From Panopea generosa (taxonomy: Eukaryota; Mollusca; Bivalvia; Adapedonta; Hiatellidae), in NCBI GenBank assembly GCA_029582155.1, contig CM055898.1:38015458-38079457 (forward strand): a stretch of DNA of 64,000 bases, in the 5' to 3' direction. The notes beneath the pieces were generated by a model. That model did no database searches. It was not told the origin of the DNA and saw only the letters and a list, made by a program, of their open reading frames with translations. Below, piece after piece: positions 1 to 12,519 of the stretch. How positions within the stretch are numbered: the stretch's first letter is position 1; each line of letters starts with the position of its first letter. Made by a program: the position numbers and the translations under genes.

Positions 1-390
1 AAAGGTGGATTATTATAAGATCTTTAATAACATGCACATGTTTACTTTTTTCTCACTTATTTATAATGGCGTTTTTCATTTTTATTGCGTAACACTTGAT
101 ACGTATTACAAGTTCTACTTCAACGTACGTCGCTTCCTGAGTAAAACAATGTTAGAAGAGTGTCCATTATTCAAACGTATGTATGATAGAACTATAAATA
201 TAATAAATCAAATTTATTTTGCTTAAAAACAGTGTGACGGCTATATTCAATTTATTTAGTTAGTTACAAATGCCACAATAATTGAATGAACTGATTTAGA
301 TTTAAACAAAATGCAATGCTTATAAAAGCATAATTAAAAAGAATTAAAACATTCATTCGCGCATCATGTCTTTAATGGTTTAATCAACTT
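1..390. other. AT-rich non-coding stretch
   Basis: Nothing recognisable was found here. The open frame near the left edge (about 73 codons) is rich in Phe and Tyr, as expected from AT-rich DNA, and has no family resemblance or splice context that I can see. Confidence 0.5.
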
Positions 391-399
391 AACCCAAAC

Positions 400-2100
400 A
401 AATTCTTTGAGCAATCTTTCTGATAGTCCCAAATAATCCCGAAGCTGCCAACATGACATTAATTCTTACCACCTTTCATTTCTGTGTACTGTAACGGACA
501 CCCGAGTTTGCATTTCGTAAAAGTTTGCTTCGGTTTCATTTATAATGATTTCATTTTGGTTTGATAATTTTATCAGAGTTTGTGTTTAGCAATGATAAAC
601 TGTTTGTTTAACGCGCTTGTGGTGATAATTTAGAGATAATAGTTATGTTATGGGTATTAAAACACAATTCAAATACCATAGCTTTAAGCTTATTCACATA
701 TATTCAAAAGTAAACCTCAAGTGGTCAATGTTTCATAATTCGCAAATGTGTTTCTGTTTACTGATTTTGCGCTTGCTGATGTACAATTTTCATTTAAAAC
801 ATTCAAATGAGCTCGCGATAAGAAACTATACAAATTTTATTGGCAATCGATATTATGAGGCTGGAACACCAATTATATAATATTGCACACTTTAATAAAT
901 TATAAACGAAAAACAATAAAAACCAATTCACAATTCATTAACGTTATTGTTATAAAATCAAAACATTATGTTGCCTCGTGTGATTCTCTCTTATAGATAA
1001 GAGCACATCAAATAGATTTCTCTGTCTGATGGACGGGTAAACATCATTCATTATTAAAACAAAGAGATGTTCAATTTTCAATTACATAACAAGATGGATG
1101 GAATAGAATGCGATATTTGTTTTAGATTATTATTTACAAATTTCAACTGATAATGTCCATACATTAAATCACATTAAGTAGAAATTGCATATAAACATAT
1201 GTGGACGCGATATTCCATCAATATCTAATGGCGAAAATTGTTACATAAACGGAATCCAAACGAATCGAACCCAAAGGAATACGTTACAATACACTTGACC
1301 AACGTATTATTTGAACGCTCGCTTTCGCAATCAGTTATTTTTAAATTACTATTTGTATTACATTGTTTGCATGAATGACATTACGAACAATCTTACTACA
1401 AGGTCGGCAAACACACGGGTATAACATTGGGAAGTATTTGTTTTATTTAGAGTTTTGTCCAACTCATCTGTCACGTGGCCATGCAAAGTTTGCTTATTAT
1501 CAATACTGTTTAACTATATAATTTCAAACTACTTACATTAGCATATTATTGAAATACTACATGCCTTATATTACTTCATTTCTTCGAATTTATATATTAT
1601 ATTAACATAAATATGAGGCGTTGTTTTATGTATAATAAAACTTATTCACATTTCTTTAAGAAATAGACTATTGGTGAAATGTAACCTTTGTTTCACCGTA
1701 GGCAATGGTTTCGCTTGATTTTTTAATATTGAATTATAACGCAAAGCTGTTATATAATCCTGTTGACGCGCGAAGAAATGGAACATTAAGAAAATGAATG
1801 AAACCTTTATTACTCCAGGGATGAGACAGAGTTAATGGGAAATGAATACAATGTTTTATATTATAACGAATATTTTATTGAAATTAAGGTATAATTATAT
1901 GAGTGGGAACACTGCTACTTATTATTGACTATTTCCAGACGTTTCGGGTATGTAAGATGTTGTAGTCACTATTATTTACTTCAAAATAAAAATCCGATTG
2001 ATTTTATTGTTTATGCATATCCTAGATACCATCTCGAGTTATGGATCAATTTATTGTTAGTTAGGCAGGTATTTTATGAAAACAGTTTAGAATAGTCTCA
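400..2100. repeat. Copy 1 of a ~2-kb dispersed module
   Basis: This segment aligns in order with 4735-6715, with gaps. Examples are 410-520 against 4750-4860 (shared words such as attaattcttacc and tgtgtactgtaac), 700-930 against 5210-5450, 1090-1150 against 5830-5900, 1410-1440 against 6185-6215 (acattgg.agtatttgtt) and 1890-2090 against 6510-6715 (shared gtgggaa, gatgttgtagt and catatcctaga). Parts also match 31.3-32.7 kb, for example acgc.tg.tggtgata at about 610 and 31650. I recognise no transposon domain, so it may be an old non-autonomous element or a segmental duplication. Boundaries are approximate. Confidence 0.6.
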
Positions 2101-2360
2101 AATAATTCTTCAGAATCAATGCAACGTGACCTCCTGCTCCTTCAATCTTCAAAACCTTCTTAGGTTTATTTGTTGAATCCCGTTTGAAAATATTTGATCC
2201 CCTATAAATCCTGCTTATCTCAATCAGTTTATTTTATTAATCTTATACGAACTGGCTGATTCACCGTAATTGATTATGAAGATTAAATGTCCATCTCTCG
2301 AACATAAAAGACAGTTAATGTATGTGGTTGTGATCGTAATACAGTACATTGACTACTTAC

Positions 2361-2466
2361 GACGAGTTTGCCACATCCGTGCATTGTATTCAATCAAATT
2401 GTAAAGGGTACTGTTCCTTAATTTCTCTGAACTCATTTCTTCATCAACATATTCCCCTTCCAGAAC
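2361..2466 (-). CDS. Candidate internal coding exon, product unknown
   Basis: On the minus strand this 106-bp segment follows a tagacag acceptor and ends at a gtaagtag donor. It is open in one frame and translates with a soluble, mixed-charge composition; readable pieces are VLEGEYVDEEMSSEK and NLIEYNARMWQTR. Read this way it starts in phase 0 and ends in phase 1. The acceptor's pyrimidine tract is poor and the frame is also open somewhat upstream, so the 5' edge is uncertain. Open frames of this size arise by chance in AT-rich DNA. The call rests on the donor and the protein-like composition. I do not recognise a family. Confidence 0.35.
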
Positions 2467-2559
2467 CTGTCTATACCGTAGGTTACTTAGTATATAATGC
2501 GTCTGAATTCCGTTTTATGTTAAAAGAGCCAGTAACTCCTCACAAACGGTGAAAACGAC

Positions 2560-4720
2560 CATGCGTTTATCGTCACAATAGGAAATGTGGTGTTGTTCGG
2601 CTACGATATAAAATTGTTGCTCACAATCATGTGTTTTTCACGTTAACGGGATACTGTTTTGGCAAACTCGTCACATAGTAATGACGCCGTTAGATTAACA
2701 TCAATGAGGCTGTATTAATGTTAATCACGGTGAGTTCGCACTGTATATACCTTAGAGATTTTGTACTTATTAACTGTCTGTAGATTTGTAATTTGTAACC
2801 TCAGTTAGTTTAAACTTATATTAAACCCCATTGTACAGACATGATCAATATTCACAACGAGAAATTATGTTACAATATGTGCACAAAACCAATATAGGAT
2901 GTTTATTTCCCACATTACAGCGTGTTGTATCAATATTGATGCGAGTATATGTAGTATTAGATATTGATTATTTACGAGTATTTAATCGAATAACTTAATT
3001 TAATTTATTGGATGCTTTGACTGATGTTATTGCCAAATGGAATTGCCTTGACTCTTTATATGTAGCATTTTATGGTATAAATTATATATACAGCAAGTTT
3101 AATAAACGAATGTCCGACAGTTATATTGACAATACATATTTAAGTACGAGAGACAAGACATAAAAACTGTAAAAGCGTCAACATTAGGTCCATACTAAAT
3201 TGAAAAATGACATAAAATATTTTTTTATGATAATATTACTTTTATGATACATTGTCTAGTCGAAACTGTGTTTTAATGGGGTTTAACGTCATTTTCAACA
3301 TTAAGGTTATTCATGGCACCCTGTTTTATTAGTGAAAAAGAACTCTACAAATAAGAAAAACACATATTTGCCTTGAAAACCTTTTTTTTTAGATAAAAAG
3401 TTTGGACCTAGTCTGTGTTTGATTTCTCCGTACGGACATCTTTTGTTATTTTTTTCATCACAAAATGTATCCCATAGCTGTAAGTAGAAATAAATCTCCT
3501 TTCAATACGGACTTTTCTTGATTTTTCTCACGCCAAACGATAAATGTGAGATAAATATTAACGAAAGATTCGTCATTTTTTAGTGTAGGTTGGACACCTT
3601 TATACAATTTTATTGAGTACTTGGTATTTTGATATTTCATCCATTTTTATTTTGGCAGAAGAAGGGTAAATGTTTAAAAGTGCGTCAGTATGCCACATGC
3701 TCTTTTTAGGCTACAGCTAAAATAGTTGGAGTAAGTCAGTATATGTTGATTTACCTCCGCTGAAATGAGGATGAAGCCATCAACAAAATATGGATTCTGT
3801 ATATACCCTGAACACATAGTGGATGTTTTTGCTGTTGCTTGCTTTGTTTAACTGATCTACACTGGTCGAATGCCAATCTTATTCAAGGCCCTAACAATTG
3901 TTTTATATTGACGCTTTAAATAAGTTCTTTATCCAAGCAATACAGATTCGACAATTACTTAGCAGAGAGCACGTTTAACACTAATGGGCTAACATATGCC
4001 GCAATCAGTGGTAATATACAACTTATGGGTGAAACTAGTTCAGAAAAGAAGTTTAAACGCTTGTTTGGCGCCTTAATTGTACTAGGTCAATTGCGTGCTT
4101 ATGAATCTTACTTTGTTCATACTAGTAACTTGTAACTGTAAAGTAACATTGCCATTGTTTTATACATGTGTTTACATTGATCAAATCGTATTAAATTCGA
4201 ATTCATTATTTCAGACAATGACAGCTTGGATAAATTAAACCTAAGTACATGTTTAAACTAAGTGATAATATAAAGGTTTTAACTATTTGAGACAAATAGT
4301 ATTTTAGAAGTATAACATCAAGCTAGTTTAATCGGTCACACTGATCTCAACTATCTTATATTTGGAGATCTTAAATCTATCTGAATGATCTTATATATAT
4401 ATTATCTTAAATCGGTAGTCTTTAAAACATGTATTATTTTATAATTGCAATATTTTAGATAGGTATTTTCAATGCGTATTATCTTGAAACTGTATTATAC
4501 TAAATATGTACATGAATGAACTTAATATATGCTATCTAGAATACATGATATTATATTAAACATGTGTTATCTCGTATCATTACTAATACTATAAACATGT
4601 TATACAATAGAGTTGTATATCTTTAGAGTTCATTAGTCAAACGTATATATATTTGAAATATCAATCTCATTAAACCAAATTATTTTAATTTAAAACAGAG
4701 TGGTTTCTAAATTAACGGAA
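2560..4720. other. AT-rich DNA without recognisable genes
   Basis: I see no coding potential or family. A 21-bp open segment between ctctttttag and gtaagtcag at about 3705-3730 would fit a microexon but is equally likely to be chance. Confidence 0.4.
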
Positions 4721-4734
4721 CCAAAACAAATTCT

Positions 4735-6715
4735 CATGTTTTGTTATTAAACGCAATCAGCAATATCTCCAATAGTCCTTAATAGTCTCAAAGCTGCTAA
4801 TATGGCATTAATTCTTACCTCCTTCCATTTTTGTGTACTGTAACAGACACTTCGAGATTACATTTTGGACAATTAAAAAATGAAACCTACATTATCAACC
4901 TGTATAAAGCATTTATTCATTCATACATGCATAACATTAGTCGATTTGTATGGCTCTTTTCTCATGTGACGGTATCTCTTTGAAACTGGTAGTGTACTAG
5001 AACATATTAGAAAATAACGATATGTGTTGTTACTTTTTGATTTGATACTTTTCGCAAATGTGTTGATTCTGTTTCATGTATAATGGTGACTTTTGGCGGA
5101 TTTGATACTTTTCGCAAATGTGTTGATTCTGTTACATGTATAATGGTGACTTTTGGCGGATTTAATACTTTGGGAGAATTAATGTTTTAAAAGTGGACTG
5201 TTTATTTAGAGCGTGTGGGCGATGTTTCACGACTTCTTGTTTGTATGTTTTTGTGTTGACTGATTTGGTAGTTACTGATGACCAATTTTCATAGTTTATA
5301 TTCGAGTGAGTTCTCAATACGAAACTTTCTTTACATCTTTATATTGACAATCAATGCCCATTGCTGAATCACCAATAACACAATATTACACTATTTCAAT
5401 AAATAAAATAAAAACGAAATATAACAAAAATAATTCATAATTCATAAAAGCAGATGTGTATGTTTGACCAACTTGTAGATAAAATTGGGATTAAAATAGA
5501 AAACTAAGTATCTAGTATATGCATACTTGGAGATAAGGACATTAACTGTAATGGATACGTTTGCAGCAAGCAATTGGTATTGAGATAAATCTCAAAAACA
5601 TGTTTATTATTGCATCTATAATTATTAAAAGATATATATTAGCTGAAGTAAATGAGAGCCAAAAGGGACAAGAGCGAAAATGTCATCAAAACAAATTGTT
5701 CTGTTTGCCGCCCAAGTGAGGCTTTCCTGTGTAGATAAGAGCATAATGCATCCTACGTAAAGTATACGCCACTGCCAGAAAGACGAGGAATATGGAACAA
5801 ACGTTAAATGTTTCATTATATTATTTAGATATAGATGGAATATTATGTAACATTTCTTTTCAATATGATAATGATTTACAGATTTCAGCTGATATTTTCC
5901 CTTTATTTCAAATTACTTTTAAATAATAAACCATCCATCATTCCCTAATTGCGAAATGTTATTACATAAACGTTTTATAAGTCTGACATTTAGCTATGGC
6001 AGTTAATTCCAACCGTTGTTTAAGCACGTTGTAGAGATATTGTTATTTGAAGCAAAGCATGAATTAAATGTTATTCCAATAAAATGTTAATATTGAATTT
6101 CTTTTTTGCAGAGCAAACTTGCAATAAATGTATTGGTCACGTGTATTGTAACGTATACATTTGGATTAGATTTGGTTGAATGCATGTAAAACATTGGACA
6201 GTATTTGTTTCCTCAAATTTTCTGCCAAATGCCTATGTATGCACAGCGATCTTATAAGTTATATGGACTATAGCTTCAAATTACGTATATCATCTTTTAT
6301 TGTTTAAAGTGCTTGCTTTACAATACTTCGTAGCTTTGGTACTCCGTCTTCGTTCGTCATGAAGAACAAATCCAAGTAATAAAAATAATGTATATAGATA
6401 AACGACCTCTAGTTTTAAAATCTATCATTAACATCCAAACACTTTATCATGATTAATTTTTTAAGTTATGAAAATACATATTTTTATTTTTATTGTTAAA
6501 TGCCATTTTAAGATATAAGTGGGAATATTGTCACTTATTTGTGACTGATGTCGGAAGTTTTTGTAGGTTGGATGTTGTAGTAACGAATATTTACTTAAAT
6601 ATGAAAGTTGGGTTTTATTGTATTGATGCACATATCCTAGAAGTTATGATGGATCAATGTTGTAATTATTACGCTGGTATAAACACACACTAAGTAGGTA
6701 TGACATTATTTAAGT
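4735..6715. repeat. Copy 2 of the ~2-kb dispersed module
   Basis: This aligns with 400-2100 in order and orientation, at an offset of about 4.3 kb at the left end growing to 4.6 kb at the right, so indels have accumulated. The left end contains ttaacggaaccaaa, which also occurs near 33640 and in altered form at 31270. The best-conserved piece is 4770-4860. No protein domain is visible. Confidence 0.6.
5041..5160. repeat. Two-copy 60-bp tandem duplication
   Basis: Positions 5041-5100 and 5101-5160 are identical apart from one base in the word gtttcatg versus gttacatg. A third, shorter and diverged start (tttaatacttt) follows at 5161. It lies inside module copy 2, and copy 1 lacks the duplication, so it arose after the two modules separated. 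Confidence 0.9.
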
Positions 6716-6719
6716 AAGC

Positions 6720-8165
6720 TCACAAATTAAACGTCGACTTTTTCCAAACATAAACAATACATCATTCTTGTATAAAATCCATTTGGAGCATTTATCATAA
6801 CGGTTTCTTCTTTGTTACAGTCTTTTGATTTACGCAGCAATGTATCTTGTGTGTTCCTGTCATTAAAATACTGTAGCTTTGATTATTTGGATCAAGCATA
6901 TATTTCAAAAGAATTATATTTGGAAATGTCATTACAGCTATATCAGTGATCCATTCAAATTGTTAACATATTTAAAGAGACCTCGCCTATACCACTGATA
7001 TTTTTAAATCATTATTCATATCAAACATCATTTATTATGTATATTCTGTTCAATATCGTCTGCTGTATTTTGTCTCAGTAATGTAAAATTATTTAATTTT
7101 GTTGACTAAAATTAAATCGCGTACTCATTTGCTAGTATCGGCGAATAACACAGAAAATGCTGACCTGTGTATTAAGAAATTTCTCATAAAAAAGATAAAA
7201 TACAAGGACGGAATCAATCATTTCTTTAAATGGGACTTCCCTTTTGTGATTCAATAAACTCTCCATTATTTACTCAACAGAAGGTTATAGGTGATTATAG
7301 TCAATTAAAATCTATAATAAATCGTTTGTGACCATTGCTGATGGTTGTATAATAGCATCCCCATGTATAGATATATACGCTAGTTCATATCATATAAATT
7401 ATATGTATAAAAAAAAAACAATTATACAAATATATGAATATTACTAAGAATATAAGAAGCATTATGTTTACGTAATCAAGCTTTATATAACGTTTTGTTA
7501 ACGTTTAAACAACATGCCATGGCCCGTTTATTGGTATTGTTCTATGAAAGCGATAAAAATACATTAAAATTCAAAGCATTAAATGTTGATGATATTTCTA
7601 ATTGCTTTCCACAAAAGGCTTTATGTCCGCTAAAATATGATAAATAGCCACTTAATGCATTAACATTCAGATAATTTGACAAATGCAAACGTTTTATCAT
7701 TATTAATGTTTCTCCCCCACGTCTGAACTTTGCAGTTATCCGTTCGATGAGTATAATTTGATAACTTAGAGATGGTATCACAGCTTCCGGAGTAAAACTG
7801 GGAATAAATTCAAGAAAACATTTATACAAGTTTGCCATTGGAACTTGTCCCTAGAGCACTGTTTAAAACAAAAAGGTTTTTTGATTAAAGATGATGTCGC
7901 CAGAATAGAATTTAAAATGTCAAAACTAAACTAAAAGTTAAGTATTCTTATTTTGAACAAAATCGCCCGTCCAATAAAGAATTTATTACAAATATACATA
8001 CAAAACATTGAAATAAATTCTCAGTTGTTTGTAAATCAAACAAACACCTATTGGAATTTCGACGATACTTGGTGTTTTATTGTTTTAGGTACAAGCTTAT
8101 TTTGTTATGTTTTTATAACTTTTCTGCACAACTTGTGAGGTCTCCATAGATTAATTCCCGTAAAT
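6720..8165. other. AT-rich DNA without recognisable genes
   Basis: The longest open frame here (7542-7838, minus, 98 codons) has no recognisable motif, no splice or start context and a length expected by chance. Confidence 0.4.
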
Positions 8166-8168
8166 CCC

Positions 8169-8240
8169 TGGACGTAAATTGTATGATCGGCTCATGTTAA
8201 TTCGTGGACGTAAATTGTATAATCGGCTCATGTTTATTCA
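8169..8240. repeat. 36-bp tandem duplication
   Basis: Two adjacent 36-bp copies begin tggacgtaaattgtat and differ at a few positions (gatcgg versus aatcgg, ttaattcg versus tttattca). Confidence 0.8.
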
Positions 8241-8474
8241 TTAGGATATGATCGATAGTAACAGTATAAACAGTGTTTACAAATAATGCAGTAATTATTA
8301 TGCAATGCCTTCAGATGTTTTTAGTTACAAGCTCTGTAATGCTGTATTACATGTGAGTAATAAAAATTGGAATAAATATTAGAATGAATATATGTTTTCG
8401 AAAGATTTTAGATGATTGTTTACATTGCGTATAAACATGTGTGCATTTAAACAACAGGGTTGTTTATAATATAT

Positions 8475-8545
8475 AACTATTATTATCATTATCCTTATTA
8501 TTATCCTTATCCTTATCATAATCATCATCATCATCATCAGTATCA
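8475..8545. repeat. ATT/CCTTAT/ATC simple-sequence tract
   Basis: Low-complexity tract of tta-tcc-tta words followed by a short run of atc/cat triplets at about 8518-8540. The plus-strand frame reads as Tyr/His-rich sequence, which is a by-product of the simple repeat. Confidence 0.75.
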
Positions 8546-8708
8546 GTTACATAAACATTTTCATAACTATCAACTTTATTATAACAGTGTATTGATTCTA
8601 TTTGTTGTCATTTATCTTTGTGTTCGTTTTATCTTAATTTACATTGTAAATACTTTTATAAGTGCACCCATATCTCGCTTAGTAATTTAAATCAACAATA
8701 CATGTAAT

Positions 8709-9720
8709 CTACGAGGCATATAACTTGATCATATATAATCCATTTATGGTCATAAATTTTAAAAATTGTTTTATAATTGCTAAAACACTTTGTAGTTGCC
8801 CGTCTAACTTGCCTAGAATATATAACATATATGTTTTAAGGTCAACGTTTCGAATCATATCAAATAAATGCTCACAATTACCTTTACACAAAAGTGGTGG
8901 ACAGTTTCCAGTTGTTTTATATTTGTCTTTGAAATATTTTTTCCATAGTTCACATCCAAATAATGCCCGTGAAAGAACAACTGTTGTATAAAGTCTGCCA
9001 GCTGAAATTGTATTTACGCCGTTGTTATCTTCTTCACTGTTTAAAGGCGAATCTTCTAACATATTGTATGACATGGTTAATATTAGCATGAAATTTGCCT
9101 TCATTTGATTGTAGAATATCCAAATGTTTGTAGTCTTTAACAACAGGAACAACATTATTGTCATAAATAAATCCATACTTGTGATGTTTTGCAAATGGAC
9201 ATGCATCATTACTACAACAGCATATTTTAGGGCATTGTAAAAGTAGCGCAGCTTGTTTTCGTATGTGTCGCATACTTTAAGCATTTCGTCGATGACTTTT
9301 TTTGAGAGTGACACTATCGTCGGCTTGTGTTGGCGCATTGATCTTTTATGTAGCTATGCTTTAATCTGTAATCACTTCTGTCAAGGAGTTTGAGCGATTC
9401 ATTTATAAAAATCGTGTAGACAAATGGCGACCTAATACTTTCTTGCCATATACCTTGCCCGATACATAGATCTTCTGAAAGTAAGCCATTCGGCTTGAGG
9501 CACCTGTAAGTAATGCTTTTTAGAACTTTGACTGTTATGCCTATCATGTATAATTTGTAATGTAAAACATTGAGTCATACACAATCAAAAGCTTGTGTCA
9601 CATCCATTAAGCAAACACACACGTTAATAGGCCGCACCAAGCAATCATTACGACTTTCCTGTACTGGGGAAGAAGTTATTTTACATTGTTTGCCTTTTTG
9701 AAAACCAGGTGAACCATGTT
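8709..9720 (-). mobile_element. Decayed non-LTR reverse transcriptase fragment
   Basis: Reading the minus strand across frameshifts gives the ordered landmarks of a reverse transcriptase. A motif-A-like segment LMDVTQAFDCV at about 9575-9610 is followed by a stop where a Trp is usual. At about 9440-9470 comes GIWQESIRSP, a damaged form of the G-x-RQGS-x-x-SP motif. At about 9305-9330 comes a QADD catalytic motif, in a different frame. The thumb-like piece DYKHLDILQSN lies near 9110-9150, and a downstream segment LSRALFGCELW near 8935-8975. The catalytic Asp codons survive, but several frame changes and the stop make it non-functional. It differs from the LINE at 23-25 kb, which has another motif spacing and C-terminus. 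No endonuclease was found upstream, so this is probably a truncated copy. Confidence 0.75.
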
Positions 9721-9739
9721 TGGAAGTCCGTTACACTCT

Positions 9740-10708
9740 TATAGTATATAGTGTTATATATACAGAAATAGAATATTCGTGTAATATAAGCCGTGTTTCA
9801 CAGTAGTTAACATTTACATATGTTAATTGGAACATGAGTGTCGACGTGCAGTAACCATTCATTCATACATTCATTCATTGAAACATGAGTTATTGAACAT
9901 TATCATAAGTCATATACTCATGTTGACACGAGAAGTAATTGAAAGTATAAAAATGAGAAACTATCAATATTTTTGAATGAACTGTTAAAAATCACCTCGG
10001 GAGAGAGAGCAACACTTTACGGACCTGAGCTTTTTTTTTACTTTTGTTGTCAGTCATATCAGATATTGTAAGTATCACGAAATTTGGAACAGCCTTAACA
10101 AGATTTCCAGAAATATAATCAGGGCGATTTTTTAATAAGTGCATACTGTACTTAAAACCTTAGTTTTAAAAATATTTAATAAGTATGAAAAGAATTTTGA
10201 AAATTTATTATCATATACATTCAATGTTGTTGATATCAGAAAAAAACATTGATTTTCTTAACATTACGACTTCTTTCCTAAATCAGAAAAGCTGGATCCG
10301 TTCTTAGCTAATTTTTCACCATATTTAAATACATACTTAAAAACCTAAAAATGTAAATTAACAAAAGGCATTAAGGTGCTCTAGATTTAAGACTGGTTGT
10401 AGAAAAATTGCATTTGATTTCATTAAAACTGATTAAAGAATAATGAAGCGACTAGTCAATTTTAAGTTAAGTGTTTAAGTATTTTAAACAAGTGTTGATG
10501 CAATATGAGCATAATCATATTTTAATTTTTATCAAAATTCGCATTTTTATTTAGTTCGTGCTTAATAGACACAAATAATGCATTTATGATATACAATTGC
10601 AAAGACAATGAGCATAATGTGTCACATACAAAGGAAATCAACAGGTCAACAACATTTGTTTTTCACTTAGTTATTGAATATTACTCTGTTGTTATGTCAG
10701 CTTGCCTG
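9740..10708. other. AT-rich DNA without recognisable genes
   Basis: Nothing recognisable apart from a short cattcattcattcat-like tract near 9855-9880. Confidence 0.4.
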
Positions 10709-10712
10709 TTAA

Positions 10713-11137
10713 GGTCTCACTAAAGCATTACTTCCCCTACATGACGGTAGCAATGTTATTACGCCCGAGAAATTAGAGCTGTGTAAATTGGTTTGGCATA
10801 GTATTTTTGAAAACGCTTTAAATTCTCATGTTTTTTTCTACAGATGAGAAGAATGGAACATTGTCATGAGTTGTGCCAAGATTGGCTAACAATGGTTGTT
10901 GTTTGATGAAGATATAACAGTTTGAAGATGCGATGTGATTAAGTGCAAAAATTGAACAAGGTTGTAAAAAATGAAGGGGTGTCCTCAAACCATAGATATT
11001 GTGAAAAAGCAACCAGGTCAACCCCATGTTTTTTTTCTGCATATTTGGAGCAACAGACGACAATCTATGGAAACAATGTGCTTTTAGAACCACCATTAAT
11101 GTGTTTAGTGTTCCAGAGTTAATTGGTGTGCGAGACG
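10713..11137 (+). mobile_element. TIR element copy 1 (subfamily A), TTAA-flanked
   Basis: A 425-bp element begins GGTCTCACT and ends GTGCGAGACG, forming short terminal inverted repeats. TTAA sits immediately outside both ends (10709-10712 and 11138-11141), as for a piggyBac-type target duplication. Its interior aligns with the reverse complements of 51490-51944 and 62560-63018: shared words include catgacggtagcaa near the left end, gtgtc.tcaaacca and gtgaaaaagcaacc in the middle, and ttagaaccac.attaatgt near the right. It carries no transposase, so it would be non-autonomous. The 115-codon minus-strand frame inside it is a by-product of the element. Confidence 0.7.
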
Positions 11138-11144
11138 TTAACAC

Positions 11145-12325
11145 TGCAACTATAACTGAAGGCAAATTCCTAAACTTTTCCTAGCTGTCACGTATTGGAG
11201 TCTCTCAATTTTAAATTGTATGATTCGGTCACGAAGAATGAGTAAAGGAATTGAATTTAAAACTGTGAATTTGATTCTACTTATAATGATCAGATTGCCA
11301 TCTCAGAATGTATATCAGTTCTACATTAACAGAAATGAACAGAAATAGAACAGTTGGCGTTGTATACGTAGTTCACTTGTACAGATATTGAATACTAATA
11401 TACCACTAGTACCACTACTACTAATATACTACTAGTACTATTACTTGGACTTATCGCTTCATACATTCTGAGCAAGCTAGTCTAAATCTGAAAATAACAT
11501 TATACTGCAAATTAACGTATACACTGAGCTCGAGGGACATGTACAATTAATATTGATGTTTTAATACTGTTATAATCCTAAACAAGTACTATAAAACTGT
11601 TCAATATCACCATATTGCGCAGATTATATCACATTTCGAACGGAACATTAATACCATGTTCTGACGCTTGAATGGCATGGTAATGCTGATAGAATGATCA
11701 CAAATGTCAAATAATCTGAAAAGTTGTGCAATTTGATCTACTCATGGGATTCAGATCTGATTAATTGGGTTTTCTGATACACAATTAGAACCGGCATTAA
11801 TATTTAATGTTTGCATGTTCTTCTTTTATGTCATTCGTAGAATGAAACCTTCACATATAAGCACGACTATTTATAACATATTTCATCCGATAACAATATG
11901 TGAAATGTTTATTTCATAATTATTGATAAAATGTGCCATAAAAGAGATACGTATAGATATTGCAAGTAAATGCAGTTAGATTAAATATATCAATATCACA
12001 TGAAAATACTTAATCAGTTTTGATGAGAGCAACAAATAGTTAATTTCTAATGCACTGAATATATATTTTTCTAAATGTAATGACTTGTTCACAGCAACAG
12101 TATTCTGCACGCGTATATGTAAATAAGGCTACGATTCACCAATCATCTCCTTACAATGTACACATTTCTATATGCCTTCTATACGCCTTCTCTTTTTATC
12201 ATTCACTAAAATAAAAACTAACGGAATACTAAAAAATTGCTGATCAATTCTGACTAACTACGAGTTTGCTTCAAAACAAATACTGTTTTATTCGATATAA
12301 AACCGGGAATTACTATTTTATTGAT
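11145..12325. other. AT-rich DNA left of the minisatellite
   Basis: Nothing recognisable. A short cryptic tract of act-agt words lies at about 11388-11445. Confidence 0.4.
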
Positions 12326-12519
12326 TGTGTCTGTATAACAAGGCGCGGGGTTGTTATCGTGGAGTCCGCTTTATCTTGAGAAATATGTGTCTGTATAACA
12401 AGGCAAGGGGTAGTTATGAAGGAGTCTGCTTCATCTTGAGACATATGTGTCTGTATAACAAGGTGCAGGGTAGTTATCGCGGAGTCCACTTTAACTTGAG
12501 ACATATGTGTCTATATAAC

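Noticed and set aside
10818..11165. 115-codon minus-strand frame
   Set aside because: It lies almost wholly within the TIR element at 10713-11137 and runs past its end, and other copies do not keep this frame.
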